Source of the DNA: Barrientosiimonas humi
Lineage (GTDB): Bacteria > Actinomycetota > Actinomycetes > Actinomycetales > Dermatophilaceae
Reading direction: 5' to 3'
Assembly (NCBI RefSeq): GCF_006716095.1
Contig: NZ_VFOK01000001.1
Coordinates: 1,643,375-1,707,374 of the forward strand
DNA: 64,000 nt
A program made the position numbers and the translations under genes. Numbering within the stretch: position 1 is the first letter of the stretch; every line of letters starts with the position of its first letter. Of the stretch, positions 10,859 to 19,232 are shown in pieces. The notes below the pieces were generated by a model, which did not search any database, was not told where the DNA came from, and saw only the letters and a list, made by a program, of their open reading frames with translations.

Positions 10859-11866
10859 TCAGCGGTAGCGCACGTGCAGATGGTTGTCGTGATTGTCGTA
10901 CCGCGTGGTGAGGCCCTCGCTGATCAGCACCGGGTCGTTGAAGAAGATCAGCGCAACCCGGTCACCGGGCGCGGTCTCCCGGATGGCCTGGACGAGCCGT
11001 CGGGTGGCTGCCCGGTCGTACGTCGGCGACTCCCAGGTGATCCGGCCGGCGCTGCACTGGGCACCGTCGGTCCGGATCGGCCACACGTCGATGTCCACGC
11101 CGAGCTCGTGACTCACGTGCCCAGCGATGTCGCCGCCGTGCTCGTGGCTGATGTCGCCGAAGGGCACCTTGCCTTGTCCCGTGGTGGCGAACTGCCTTGC
11201 GGCTGCCTCGAACTGGCCGATCGACGAACCGGTCCCCCAGTTGGCGTCGGTGTTGCCGTCCGGGTCCTGGTCGCAGATGTTCGTCGTCGAGGGCTTGGCG
11301 TAGTGCCAGGCGAGCGCCTTCCAGGTCGCGGCGTCCACCACCCCGGTCGGCGCCACCCGAGCGTGCGACTGGAAGGCGGTGACCGCGGCCCGGGTGCCGG
11401 GCCCGAACATGCCGTCCACCTGCAGCCCGGCACCACGCTTCTTGTTGAGCAGCACCTGCACGGCCCGAACGGCCGAGGCGTTGCTGCCGGACGCGACGTC
11501 TGACGTCAGCTCGCCCCAGGTGAGCGGACCGACCTTGCCGTCCGGCTCCAGCCCGTGCGCCGTCTGGAAATCCTCGACCGCGGTCTGGGTTCCGGGACCG
11601 AAGACACCGTCAGCGGTCACCCCAGGATGCCCCGCCGCCTGCAGCAGGTACTGCACCGCCTGCACGTCGACCCCACGGTTGAACCGTTGGACCTGAGGGA
11701 AGGCGACCACGGGCGTCGCAGCCGTCACCGCCGTGTCCGCCGGGGGCGGGGCCGCCGACGCCTGAGCGCCACCCGCGCCGAGCGCCCCGGCCCCGACGAC
11801 CATCGCCAGGGTCAGGGACGCCGCCGCCCGGGAACCGCGGCCGCGCACGGCAATCAGATCCCGCAT
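10859..11866 (-). CDS. secreted murein endopeptidase, M74 (MepA)-like, with two PG-binding domains
   Basis: A 335-residue exported protein. It has an N-terminal signal peptide ending near AQASAAP, two PG_binding_1 repeats (RFNRGVDVQAVQYLL and SNASAVRAVQVLL, about residues 60-190), then a LAS-type zinc peptidase domain. HELGVDID gives HxxGxxxD and the C-terminal DNHLHVRYR gives HxH, the metal ligands of penicillin-insensitive murein endopeptidase. MepA cleaves the D-Ala-mDAP cross-link; the exact bond here is inferred. The ATG at 11866 overlaps the upstream carboxypeptidase gene by 13 bases, so the two are probably co-translated. Confidence 0.85.
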   Translation of the reverse strand: MRDLIAVRGRGSRAAASLTLAMVVGAGALGAGGAQASAAPPPADTAVTAATPVVAFPQVQRFNRGVDVQAVQYLLQAAGHPGVTADGVFGPGTQTAVEDFQTAHGLEPDGKVGPLTWGELTSDVASGSNASAVRAVQVLLNKKRGAGLQVDGMFGPGTRAAVTAFQSHARVAPTGVVDAATWKALAWHYAKPSTTNICDQDPDGNTDANWGTGSSIGQFEAAARQFATTGQGKVPFGDISHEHGGDIAGHVSHELGVDIDVWPIRTDGAQCSAGRITWESPTYDRAATRRLVQAIRETAPGDRVALIFFNDPVLISEGLTTRYDNHDNHLHVRYR

Positions 11867-12597
11867 TCCGGAGCCTTCCAGGTGTTGGCGTCCCAGTAGT
11901 CGACGTGCACGTGGTTGCTGTGGCCGGGGTAGCCCGGGCCCTTGATGCCGCCGTAGCCGGCGTACCGCGCCTGCCGCGCGATGTTGCAGTAGGTGAGCCC
12001 CGAGGTCGGCACCAGATCGAGCGCGCGCCCGGTCAGGTGCTGGCTGTCCGAGCTGCCCCCGCTGGCACTGTTGCAGGCGCTGTCCCGGAAGCCCGACGTC
12101 ACGTTGAGCGGCTTGTCACCGAGCTGCCGACGCAGCGCCTGGGCCTGCCACATCGAGCGGCGCAGGTTCTCCTTCACCGACGCGCTGCCGGTGAAGCCCT
12201 TGCCGCAGTTCTTGCTGACCTCGGCGTAGGTGAAGTTGATCGGGGTGCAGTCCGAGTCGGTCAACGAGCGCAGCTTGGCGATCGTCGCTGTTCCGGCCTG
12301 CCCACTCTCCTGGGCCGTGACCGTGATGCCGTACGCCTTCTGGAACCGGGCGACAGCCTTCTGGGTCTGCGGTCCGTAGCTGCCGTCGACCAGCATGATG
12401 TCGTCGTACTCGACCCACCCGGCGAGCCGCTTCTGCAGCTCGGTCACTCCGGCCCCGGTGTCGTAGCGCTTCAGCGTGGTCCACGACTCGCAGGCCTGGG
12501 CGGCCGAGGCCTCGCCGGCCGTCGCCACCCCCAGCCCTGCCATCCCGAGCGCGAGCGCGGCCGTTGCGGTCAGCCGCTTCGTCATCTGTCGGTTCAT
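11854..12597 (-). CDS. secreted zinc D-Ala-D-Ala carboxypeptidase, M15A, with PG-binding domain
   Basis: A 247-residue exported peptidase resembling the Streptomyces albus G carboxypeptidase. A signal peptide (cleavage near GEASAAQA) precedes one PG_binding_1 domain (KRYDTGAGVTELQKRL to VARFQKAYG) and the M15A catalytic domain. SQHLTGRALD provides SxHxxGxAxD and SNHVHVDY the third zinc His and neighbours. It trims or opens peptidoglycan stem peptides outside the membrane. The ATG at 12597 is about 10 bases from GGAAGG; an ATG at 12606 is too close to it. First gene of a two-gene murein hydrolase unit; a tandem 9-base repeat stands upstream. Confidence 0.88.
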   Translation of the reverse strand: MNRQMTKRLTATAALALGMAGLGVATAGEASAAQACESWTTLKRYDTGAGVTELQKRLAGWVEYDDIMLVDGSYGPQTQKAVARFQKAYGITVTAQESGQAGTATIAKLRSLTDSDCTPINFTYAEVSKNCGKGFTGSASVKENLRRSMWQAQALRRQLGDKPLNVTSGFRDSACNSASGGSSDSQHLTGRALDLVPTSGLTYCNIARQARYAGYGGIKGPGYPGHSNHVHVDYWDANTWKAPECGI

Positions 12598-12642
12598 CAC
12601 GATCATCCCTTCCTGAATGAGGTGGGACCAGCGTGTTCGGGT

Positions 12643-12676
12643 CGCACGAGCCGGACCAGTGACAACCCGGACAACC
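12643..12676 (-). promoter_or_regulatory. tandem CGGGTTGTC repeat upstream of the murein hydrolase genes
   Basis: On the minus strand CGGGTTGTC occurs twice head to tail between the end of the kinase gene and the M15 gene. Back-to-back 9-mers in a promoter region look like an operator. The bound protein is unknown and no clear -35/-10 pair is visible. Confidence 0.3.
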
Positions 12677-12684
12677 CGCAATTG

Positions 12685-13269
12685 TCAGGGTCGGTGCAAC
12701 CGGTCGAACGCCCGGCTCGCGGGCGGCGCCGCCAGCAGCCGGGCGATCTCGGCGGCGACCTGCTCGGGGCTGCGCCGTGTCGTGTCGACCTCCAGATCGT
12801 GCTCGCCGTGGGCATAGACGAGGTCGCGCTGCGCCAGCGCCACGCCCGGTTCACGGTCGTCGCGCTCACGCTCCCGGGCGGCCAGGATCTCCGGCTCCGC
12901 CGTCAGGTGCACCAGCAGCACGTCTGCGTCCGCCAGCACCTCCACCAGGTCGGCGATGCGCCACGGCTCGCTGAGCACGTGGTCCCCCACGACGTCCAGC
13001 CCGGCCTCGAGCAGGCCGGCGAGAGCGCGGTGATACCCGGCGCGAGTCCGCCGGAAGAGGCGCTGCCACGACTCCTCGTCCATGTCGTCGCGTGGCGCCG
13101 TCAGGTCGGGCCTGGACCGCTGCGCGTGCAGCAGGTCGACCGGGAAGACGACCCACGGCGTCGGCTGAGCGTCCGCGAACGCCCTTGCGACAGAGGACTT
13201 TCCGACGCTCGACGGGCCGTTGAGCAGCACCAGCCGCCCGGCCCGGTCCGGCACGTACGCCGGAGTCAC
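12685..13269 (-). CDS. chloramphenicol phosphotransferase-like kinase
   Basis: A P-loop kinase-like protein of 194 residues related to the CPT family. The Walker A motif GPSSVGKSS lies near residue 19, followed by a helical substrate region and a C-terminal segment with an HGEHDLEVDT motif. CPT proteins of Streptomyces phosphorylate the 3'-OH of chloramphenicol; many chromosomal relatives have unknown substrates, so resistance is not implied. The GTG at 13269 overlaps the Nudix stop in a GTGA junction. It is last in the recN-to-pyrG series and probably depends on translational coupling. Confidence 0.85.
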   Translation of the reverse strand: MTPAYVPDRAGRLVLLNGPSSVGKSSVARAFADAQPTPWVVFPVDLLHAQRSRPDLTAPRDDMDEESWQRLFRRTRAGYHRALAGLLEAGLDVVGDHVLSEPWRIADLVEVLADADVLLVHLTAEPEILAARERERDDREPGVALAQRDLVYAHGEHDLEVDTTRRSPEQVAAEIARLLAAPPASRAFDRLHRP

Positions 13270-13937
13270 CGGAACGCCGGATGCTCCGGCCAGGGCGCGT
13301 CGTGCGGCCGCAGCGTCTGCCACCCGCGGGCGCGTGCGGCGTAGGCCGCCAGCACCCCGGCCACCGTGCACGCGTTGTGCAGCCGGCCGGTCAGGACCGC
13401 CTCGACCGCCTCGTCGAGGGGCACCCAGCGCACGACGATGTCGGCCTCCTCGTGCTCGCGCGCGTGCGCGTCGGGCAGCGCCCGCAGACCCCGCGCGAGG
13501 AAGCAGCGCCAGTTCTCGCTGGAGCCACCGGGGCTGTTCATCCAGTCGGCGAGGACGTGCCACTCGTCGGCCGCGAAGTCCGCCTCCTCGGCGAGCTCGC
13601 GCGCGGCCGCGAGCCACGGCTGCTCGCCCTCGACGTCGAGCAACCCCGCGGGCAGCTCCCAGTCGCGCATGCCGACCGGGTGGCGGTACTGCTGGATCAG
13701 CAGCACCCGCTCCCGGTCGTCGAGCGCCACGCAGCCGACGGCCCCCGGGTGGTCGACGAACTCCCTTGTCACCACACCGGATTCGCCGAGGTCCACCTCG
13801 TCGCGCACGAGCGACCACACGATGCCCTCGTGCACCAGCTCGTGCGAGCGCACCGGGCGCGGGTCGATCACGTCGGCCAGCGGACCCTCGCCTGGCGTCT
13901 CGCCCCGCGGCCCGCTCACCTCGTCCGCCCCGCTCAC
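13266..13937 (-). CDS. Nudix hydrolase, ADP-ribose pyrophosphatase-like
   Basis: A 223-residue Nudix protein that probably splits ADP-ribose or a similar NDP-sugar. The Nudix box reads GLLDVEGE then REL-AEEADF, with the Glu residues that bind metal; the usual Gly near its end is Asp. The [10 protein letters not shown] opening with one extra residue is typical of the actinobacterial ADPRase group that also sits beside pyrG in M. tuberculosis (Rv1700). GTG start at 13937 overlaps the pyrG stop by four bases. The first 25 residues are Gly/Pro-rich. Confidence 0.92.
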   Translation of the reverse strand: MSGADEVSGPRGETPGEGPLADVIDPRPVRSHELVHEGIVWSLVRDEVDLGESGVVTREFVDHPGAVGCVALDDRERVLLIQQYRHPVGMRDWELPAGLLDVEGEQPWLAAARELAEEADFAADEWHVLADWMNSPGGSSENWRCFLARGLRALPDAHAREHEEADIVVRWVPLDEAVEAVLTGRLHNACTVAGVLAAYAARARGWQTLRPHDAPWPEHPAFR

Positions 13938-15682
13938 GACGGCGACACGAACTCGGCCTGCTGCTCCGCAGCCGCGCCGTCACCGGCCGCACCGTCACCC
14001 TCACCGTCGGACGCCGGCTTGGGCCGCTCGACCTCGACCAGCCGCGTGGAGCGCTGTGCCTCGAGCGCGGCACCGATCAGCCCCGCGAACAGCGGGTGGG
14101 CCCGGTCGGGCCGGCTCTTGAACTCCGGGTGCGCCTGCGTGGAGACGTAGTAGGGGTGCACGTCACGCGGGAGCTCGACGAACTCCACGAGCCCCAGCTC
14201 CGGGTGCCGCCCGGAGACCACGAGGCCGGCCTGCTCGAGCTGGTCGACGAACCCGCCGTTCACCTCGTAGCGGTGGCGGTGCCGCTCGGTCACCGACGTC
14301 GACCCGTAGGCCTCGGCCGCGACCGACCCGGCCAGCAGGTCGGCCGGCTGCGCGCCCAGCCGCATGGTGCCGCCGAGGTCACCCGCGCCCTCGACGTACG
14401 CCTTCTGCTCCTCCATCGTCGCGACCACCGGAGCGGGGGTGTCGGGGTCGAACTCGGTCGACGAGGCGCCCTCGATGCCGGCGACGTCGCGCGCGAACTC
14501 GATCACCATGCACTGCAGCCCGAGGCAGATGCCGAGCGTCGGCACCTGCTGCTCGCGCGCCCAGCGCAGCGCGCCGAGCTTGCCCTCGATGCCGCGCACG
14601 CCGAAGCCGCCGGGCACGAGCACGGCGTCGACGCCGCCGAGCGCCTTGGCCGCGCCCGCGGGCGTACGGCAGTCGTCGCTCTTGACCCACCGGATCCTGG
14701 TCTTCGCGTCGTGGTGGAAGCCGCCGGCACGCAACGCCTCGGTGACCGACAGGTAGGCGTCGGGCAGGTCGATGTACTTGCCGACCAGCGCGACCTCGAC
14801 CTCGTGCTCGGGGCGGTGCACCCGGCCGAGCAGGTCGTTCCAGTCGTCCCAGTCGACGTCGCGGAAGGGCAGCCCGAGTCGGCGCACGACGTAGGCGTCG
14901 AGCCGCTCACGGTGCAGCACCTTGGGGATGTCGTAGATGCTCGGGGCGTCGACGGCCGCGGCGCAGCCCTCCTCGTCGACGTCGCACATCCGCGAGATCT
15001 TGCGCTTGATGTCCTCGGGGATCTCCCGGTCGGCGCGCAGCACGAGCCCGTCGGGCTGGATGCCGACCTGGCGCAGCGCCGCCACCGAGTGCTGCGTCGG
15101 CTTGGTCTTCAGCTCGCCGCTCGGCGCGATGTAGGGCACGAGCGAGACGTGCAGGAAGAAGACGTTGTCGCGGCCGAGGTCCTGGCGCACCTGCCGGGCC
15201 GACTCCAGGAACGGCAGGCTCTCGATGTCGCCGACGGTGCCGCCGATCTCGGTGATGATGATGTCCGGCGGGTCCTCGATCTCCGCCTCGGCCCGCATGC
15301 GCGCCTTGATCTCGTTGGTGATGTGCGGGATCACCTGCACCGTGTCACCGAGGTACTCGCCGCGACGCTCCTTGGCGATCACGCTGGAGTAGATCTGCCC
15401 CGTCGTCACGTTCGCGCTGCCGCGCAGGTCGACGTCGAGGAAGCGCTCGTAGTGACCGATGTCGAGGTCGGTCTCGGCGCCGTCGTCGGTGACGAACACC
15501 TCGCCGTGCTGGAACGGGTTCATCGTCCCAGGATCGACGTTCAGATAAGGGTCCAGCTTCTGCATCGTCACGCGCAGACCGCGCGCTCGCAGGAGATGTC
15601 CGAGGCTCGAGGCGGTGAGCCCCTTGCCGAGCGAAGAGGCCACGCCTCCGGTCACAAAGATGTGCTTCGTGTGCTCCACCAC
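13934..15682 (-). CDS. pyrG: CTP synthase
   Basis: Makes CTP from UTP, ATP and glutamine. The 582-residue protein has the synthetase P-loop domain at the N-terminus ([18 protein letters not shown]) and a class I glutamine amidotransferase domain in the second half, with nucleophile Cys in GICLGLQC (near residue 386) and the His/Glu pair in HPEF near the end. About 30 residues past the usual C-terminus are Ala/Gly-rich. The start is GTG-GTG at 15682; a TACACT -10-like box eight bases before it could give an internal promoter. Six bases separate it from the upstream glycosyltransferase. Confidence 0.97.
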   Translation of the reverse strand: MVEHTKHIFVTGGVASSLGKGLTASSLGHLLRARGLRVTMQKLDPYLNVDPGTMNPFQHGEVFVTDDGAETDLDIGHYERFLDVDLRGSANVTTGQIYSSVIAKERRGEYLGDTVQVIPHITNEIKARMRAEAEIEDPPDIIITEIGGTVGDIESLPFLESARQVRQDLGRDNVFFLHVSLVPYIAPSGELKTKPTQHSVAALRQVGIQPDGLVLRADREIPEDIKRKISRMCDVDEEGCAAAVDAPSIYDIPKVLHRERLDAYVVRRLGLPFRDVDWDDWNDLLGRVHRPEHEVEVALVGKYIDLPDAYLSVTEALRAGGFHHDAKTRIRWVKSDDCRTPAGAAKALGGVDAVLVPGGFGVRGIEGKLGALRWAREQQVPTLGICLGLQCMVIEFARDVAGIEGASSTEFDPDTPAPVVATMEEQKAYVEGAGDLGGTMRLGAQPADLLAGSVAAEAYGSTSVTERHRHRYEVNGGFVDQLEQAGLVVSGRHPELGLVEFVELPRDVHPYYVSTQAHPEFKSRPDRAHPLFAGLIGAALEAQRSTRLVEVERPKPASDGEGDGAAGDGAAAEQQAEFVSPS

Positions 15683-15688
15683 GGACTC

Positions 15689-16786
15689 TCAGTGTACGTC
15701 ATCGCGGGCCGTGCCTCGGACGAGACTCTCGTAGACCTCGACGGCCGCCGCCACCGCCGCATCCCGGTCGGGAAGTCGTTCGGCGCGCGAAACCGCTTGT
15801 GCGGCAAGGGATCTGCGCAGCTCGTCGTCGCCGTACACGCGGGTGATCGCCGCCGCGAGCGCCGTCGCGTCGCCCGGCGGCACCAGCAGACCGGCGCCGC
15901 CGAGCACCTGGGCCGTGCCGCCGGCATCGCTCGCGACGACGGGCAGGCCCGCCTGCAGCGCCTCCTGCAGCCACACCGGCTGCCCCTCCCACCGCGCGGC
16001 CGACACGGCGAGGTCGGCGGCGGCCATCAGGTCGGGCACGTCGTCACGCCGGCCCAGCAGCACCACGGGCAGCCCCTCCGCACCCACCCGCTCCTGCAGC
16101 CGGTCGCGCAGCGGACCGTCCCCCGCGACCGCGAGCAGCACGTCCAGCTCGGGGTCGACCGCGGCCGCGGCGTCGAGCAGCGTGTCGAGGCCCTTCTGCT
16201 CGGCGAGCCGCGCGACCGTCAGCGCGAGCAGGGCAGGATCACCCAGCTCCCGCCGTACGTCCTCGGCCAGTCTCCCCGCCCGTCGCCCCGGCGCGGCCGC
16301 GACGACGGCCGGCCGCACGTCACGCGCACCCCGCGCGCGCATGAGCCGCTCCAGATCGGGCGACACGGCGAGCACGACGTCGGCCCGGCGCGCCACGACC
16401 CGCGTCAGCAGCCCGAACAGCCGAGCAGACAGCCGCCCGGCCGGCGCGGCGTTGTGCAGCGTCACGACCACCGGCACGTCGCGCCGGACCCCCAGGCAGA
16501 CCAGCGCCCCGGCGCGCAGCCCGTGCGCGTGCACCACCTGCGCCTCGGCCGCGGCCGCGCGCAGCCGCCGCACGGTGCGCAGGTCGGCCGGCTGCGGCCG
16601 GTCGGCGATCTCTACCTCGGTCACGTCGGCACCTGCGTCGGCGAAGGCGTACTGCTGCTCGACCGGCGCCGGGCAGGCCACCCCGACGCGCCAGCCGGCG
16701 CCCACCAGCCCCACCACCAGCTCGTGCACGTGCCGCCCGGCGCCACCGGCGACGAGGCCGACGACCTGCAGCACCCGCCCGCTCAC
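15689..16786 (-). CDS. GT4-family glycosyltransferase
   Basis: A 365-residue GT-B fold retaining glycosyltransferase. The N-terminal acceptor domain has a glycine-rich first loop (VAGGAGRHVHELV). The C-terminal nucleotide-sugar domain has the LTVARLAEQKGLDTLL segment and the EX7E motif in EGQPVWLQEAL. It is cytoplasmic, probably membrane-associated, adding a hexose to a lipid or glycan acceptor; donor and acceptor are unknown. The GTG at 16786 overlaps the MurJ-like stop as GTGA. With the two genes before it, it forms a transferase-flippase-glycosyltransferase set. Confidence 0.88.
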   Translation of the reverse strand: MSGRVLQVVGLVAGGAGRHVHELVVGLVGAGWRVGVACPAPVEQQYAFADAGADVTEVEIADRPQPADLRTVRRLRAAAAEAQVVHAHGLRAGALVCLGVRRDVPVVVTLHNAAPAGRLSARLFGLLTRVVARRADVVLAVSPDLERLMRARGARDVRPAVVAAAPGRRAGRLAEDVRRELGDPALLALTVARLAEQKGLDTLLDAAAAVDPELDVLLAVAGDGPLRDRLQERVGAEGLPVVLLGRRDDVPDLMAAADLAVSAARWEGQPVWLQEALQAGLPVVASDAGGTAQVLGGAGLLVPPGDATALAAAITRVYGDDELRRSLAAQAVSRAERLPDRDAAVAAAVEVYESLVRGTARDDVH

Positions 16787-18417
16787 GGACTGCTGCCTCT
16801 CGAGACGCGCCCGCGCAGCAGCCTCGCCAGCCCCGGGTCGGCCCGCAGCGCGATCGCGGCGAACACCACGACCGTCACGCCACCGGCGACCAGCCCGCTG
16901 CCCACCGCCGCCCACAGCCCCTCTCCCCCGACGCGCTCGGCGAACGCCCGCCCGAGCAGCGCGGCGGCGACGGCGGCGAGGAGCGCGGCCACGGCCGTAC
17001 GCCCCGCCGCGGTGACCGCACCGGCACCCCACACCCGCGAGACCACGACCAGCAGCAGCAGCGCGCTGAGCGTCATGCCCGCCGTGCTGCTCCACCCGAG
17101 CACCTCCAGCGCCCGGGCCGACCCCACCGGCTCGCGCACCAGCACCAGCGGCACGACCGCGGCGACCAGCCACCCGGCCGCCACCGCGGCGCCGGCCGCC
17201 CAGGTCGCGCCGCGGGCGTAGGCCGCCCGCTGCAGCAGCGCGGCGACGGCGAAGCCCAGCAGGCCGGGGGCATACGCCGTGAGCGCGCCCGCCATCGCCG
17301 GCAGGCTCGAGCCCGCGGCCGAGCCGTGGCTCACGTCGAGCGCGGTGAAGAACGCCCCGACCGCGGGCGCCGCCGCGAGCAGCACCGCCGCCCCCAGCGC
17401 CCCGGCCGCCAGCACGCCCCGCAGCCCCCGGGTCAGCACCGCGGCGGGCGCGTCGTCGCCGTCGTGCGCCCCGACGAGGCTCGGGAAGGCGACGGTCGCG
17501 AGCGGCACGGCGAGCACGGCGTACGGCAGGAGGTAGACGGTCTGCACGTAGGTGTAGACGTTGACCGCACCGCGGTCGCCCCAGTGGTTGGTGACCCACA
17601 GCGTCGCCACCACGGCGACCTGCTGCGCGGCCAGCGCGAGCATGCCCGCGCCGGCGAGCCGACCGGCGCGGCGCGCCGTGCCCTCGGGGAAGCGCAGCGT
17701 CGGGCGCAGCCGGATGCCCGCGCGCCGCACCGGGATCAGCAGCGGCAGGCTCAGCGCCACGACGCCCAGCGTGGTGCCGCCGCTCAGCGCCAGCTCGGCC
17801 GCACCGGGCAGCCGCGCCGGGTCGCCCGCGGCGGACCCGTCGAGCACGCCGTAGGCGACGTAGCCCGCGATCACCACGAGGCTCGACAGCAGCGGCGCCA
17901 GCGCGGCGGCGAGGAACCGCTTGTGCGCCTGCAGCACGCCGGCGAGCACGATCGCGACGGCGTACAGCGGGACCTGGGGCGCGAACACCAGCAGCATCCG
18001 CACGGCGAGGTCGTCGCGCGCGGCGCTCTCGCAGGTGCCGCCGTCGCCGAGCAGCGCACCGGTGAGCGGCACCGCCAGCAGCGCCAGCAGCACCCCGAGC
18101 GGCAGCAGCACCGCGAGCGCCCAGGTGAGCAGGGCCGAGGCGATGCGATCGGCCTCGGCCCGGTCCTGCCGGGCCAGCGCGCGCCCGACGAGCGGGATGA
18201 CGACGGCGGCCAGCGCACCGCCGGCGGCCACCTCGAACAGCACGTTCGGGAGCTGGTTGGCGGTGGCGTACGTCTCGCCCACGCAGGTGCCACCGACCGT
18301 GCCGGAGAAGACCAGCCAGCGCGCGAACCCCACGACGCGTGAGGCCAGCGTGACCGCAGCCACCAGCCCGGCGGCTGCGGCGATCCCCGTGGCCCGGTCC
18401 CGCGCGGCGTCGCTCAC
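16783..18417 (-). CDS. MurJ/MviN-like lipid flippase paralogue
   Basis: A 544-residue integral membrane protein of the MOP/MurJ superfamily with about 14 helices. The first helices carry the family signature ASRVVGFARWLVFS and ANQLPNVLFEVAAGGALAA. MurJ moves lipid II across the membrane. Actinobacteria usually keep their main murJ near the chromosome end with trxA/B and parB, so this is probably a second flippase for another lipid-linked glycan (inference). The GTG at 18417 overlaps the upstream stop as GTGA; an ATG at 18435 would overlap more and lacks support. No kinase-like C-terminal extension is present. Confidence 0.85.
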   Translation of the reverse strand: MSDAARDRATGIAAAAGLVAAVTLASRVVGFARWLVFSGTVGGTCVGETYATANQLPNVLFEVAAGGALAAVVIPLVGRALARQDRAEADRIASALLTWALAVLLPLGVLLALLAVPLTGALLGDGGTCESAARDDLAVRMLLVFAPQVPLYAVAIVLAGVLQAHKRFLAAALAPLLSSLVVIAGYVAYGVLDGSAAGDPARLPGAAELALSGGTTLGVVALSLPLLIPVRRAGIRLRPTLRFPEGTARRAGRLAGAGMLALAAQQVAVVATLWVTNHWGDRGAVNVYTYVQTVYLLPYAVLAVPLATVAFPSLVGAHDGDDAPAAVLTRGLRGVLAAGALGAAVLLAAAPAVGAFFTALDVSHGSAAGSSLPAMAGALTAYAPGLLGFAVAALLQRAAYARGATWAAGAAVAAGWLVAAVVPLVLVREPVGSARALEVLGWSSTAGMTLSALLLLVVVSRVWGAGAVTAAGRTAVAALLAAVAAALLGRAFAERVGGEGLWAAVGSGLVAGGVTVVVFAAIALRADPGLARLLRGRVSRGSSP

Positions 18418-19232
18418 GCCGCGCTCCGGCCCCACTCGTCGAGGGCGCGCAGCGGGGCGTGGCCGGCGATGACGTCGGTGAAGCTGACCCGCTCGGAGGC
18501 GAGGGTCAGCGCGGCGAGCGCGGCCAGGGCGCCGACCCGACCACGGGTGCCCAGCTGCTCCAGCGCGAGCGCCCCCGCGAGGGCCCCGAGCGCGTTGGCG
18601 CCGGTGTCGCCGAGCATCCGTTCACCGCGCAGGTCCTCGGGCAGCGCGGCCACGGCGGTGCCCAGCAGCGCCCCGGCACCGAACCCCCCGCCGTACGCCA
18701 TCGGCAGCCCGAGCAGCATCGTCACCTTGAGCGCGCGCCCGGGCCGCAGGTCGAACAGGTTGACCAGGTTCGCGGTGCCGGCGACCACGCCCGCCCCTGC
18801 CAGCGTGCCGAGGCCGACACGCCGGTCGGTCGCGGCGGCGGACACGAGGCCGACGACGCCGAGACCGATCACCTTGAGCGCCCCGGTGGTCACCTCGCCG
18901 CGGGTCAGCGCGCGCAGGTGTCCGCGCAGGCCCTTGGTGGAGGTGTCGCCGGCCAGGTCGTCCCACAGCCCCAGCCCGCCGGCGGCCAGGGCCGCGAGCC
19001 CCGCGGCCGGCGAACCCGCGGCGGCGACGCCGCAGCCGGCGACGACGGCTGGTCCCTCGACGAGGGAGACGGTCCGCCCGGCGTGGTTGGTGCGCTGCCA
19101 GCCGGGCCCCTGCAGCACCCGGGGCAGCACCGACGACCACAGCCGCACGCAGGCACCGGCGACCGCGGCCCCGGCCGCGGCCCCGACCGAACCCCCTGCC
19201 GCGGCCCCGGCGAGCAGCGTCCGTCGGCCCAC
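18414..19232 (-). CDS. MraY/WecA-like polyprenyl-phosphate sugar-1-phosphate transferase homologue
   Basis: A 272-residue, highly hydrophobic protein with diverged MraY/WecA motifs. LWDDLAGDTSTKGLRGHL corresponds to the DD...K motif, ANLVNLFDLRPGRALK to the NxxNxxD loop, and MLGDTGANALGALAG to the GDxGA motif. The usual DGLDGLA is replaced by DLRPGRA, and the protein is shorter than typical MraY (about 320-360). It probably links a sugar phosphate to undecaprenyl or decaprenyl phosphate; substrate unknown. The GTG at 19232 shares one base with the mctB stop (TAGTG). Direct partner of the flippase gene after it. Confidence 0.75.
   Translation of the reverse strand: MGRRTLLAGAAAGGSVGAAAGAAVAGACVRLWSSVLPRVLQGPGWQRTNHAGRTVSLVEGPAVVAGCGVAAAGSPAAGLAALAAGGLGLWDDLAGDTSTKGLRGHLRALTRGEVTTGALKVIGLGVVGLVSAAATDRRVGLGTLAGAGVVAGTANLVNLFDLRPGRALKVTMLLGLPMAYGGGFGAGALLGTAVAALPEDLRGERMLGDTGANALGALAGALALEQLGTRGRVGALAALAALTLASERVSFTDVIAGHAPLRALDEWGRSAA

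Noticed and set aside
10859-12597. Prophage endolysin genes
   Set aside because: Both have Sec signal peptides and no holin or phage gene is near.
12685-13269. Acquired antibiotic-resistance gene
   Set aside because: Base composition matches the neighbours and it is coupled in a core operon; CPT homologues often are not resistance genes.
13220-17221. A very long open frame (over 1,300 codons) on the plus strand opposite pyrG, GT4 and the MurJ-like gene
   Set aside because: It is antisense to well-identified genes, with Arg/Pro/Ala-biased composition and no domain; high GC opens such frames by chance.
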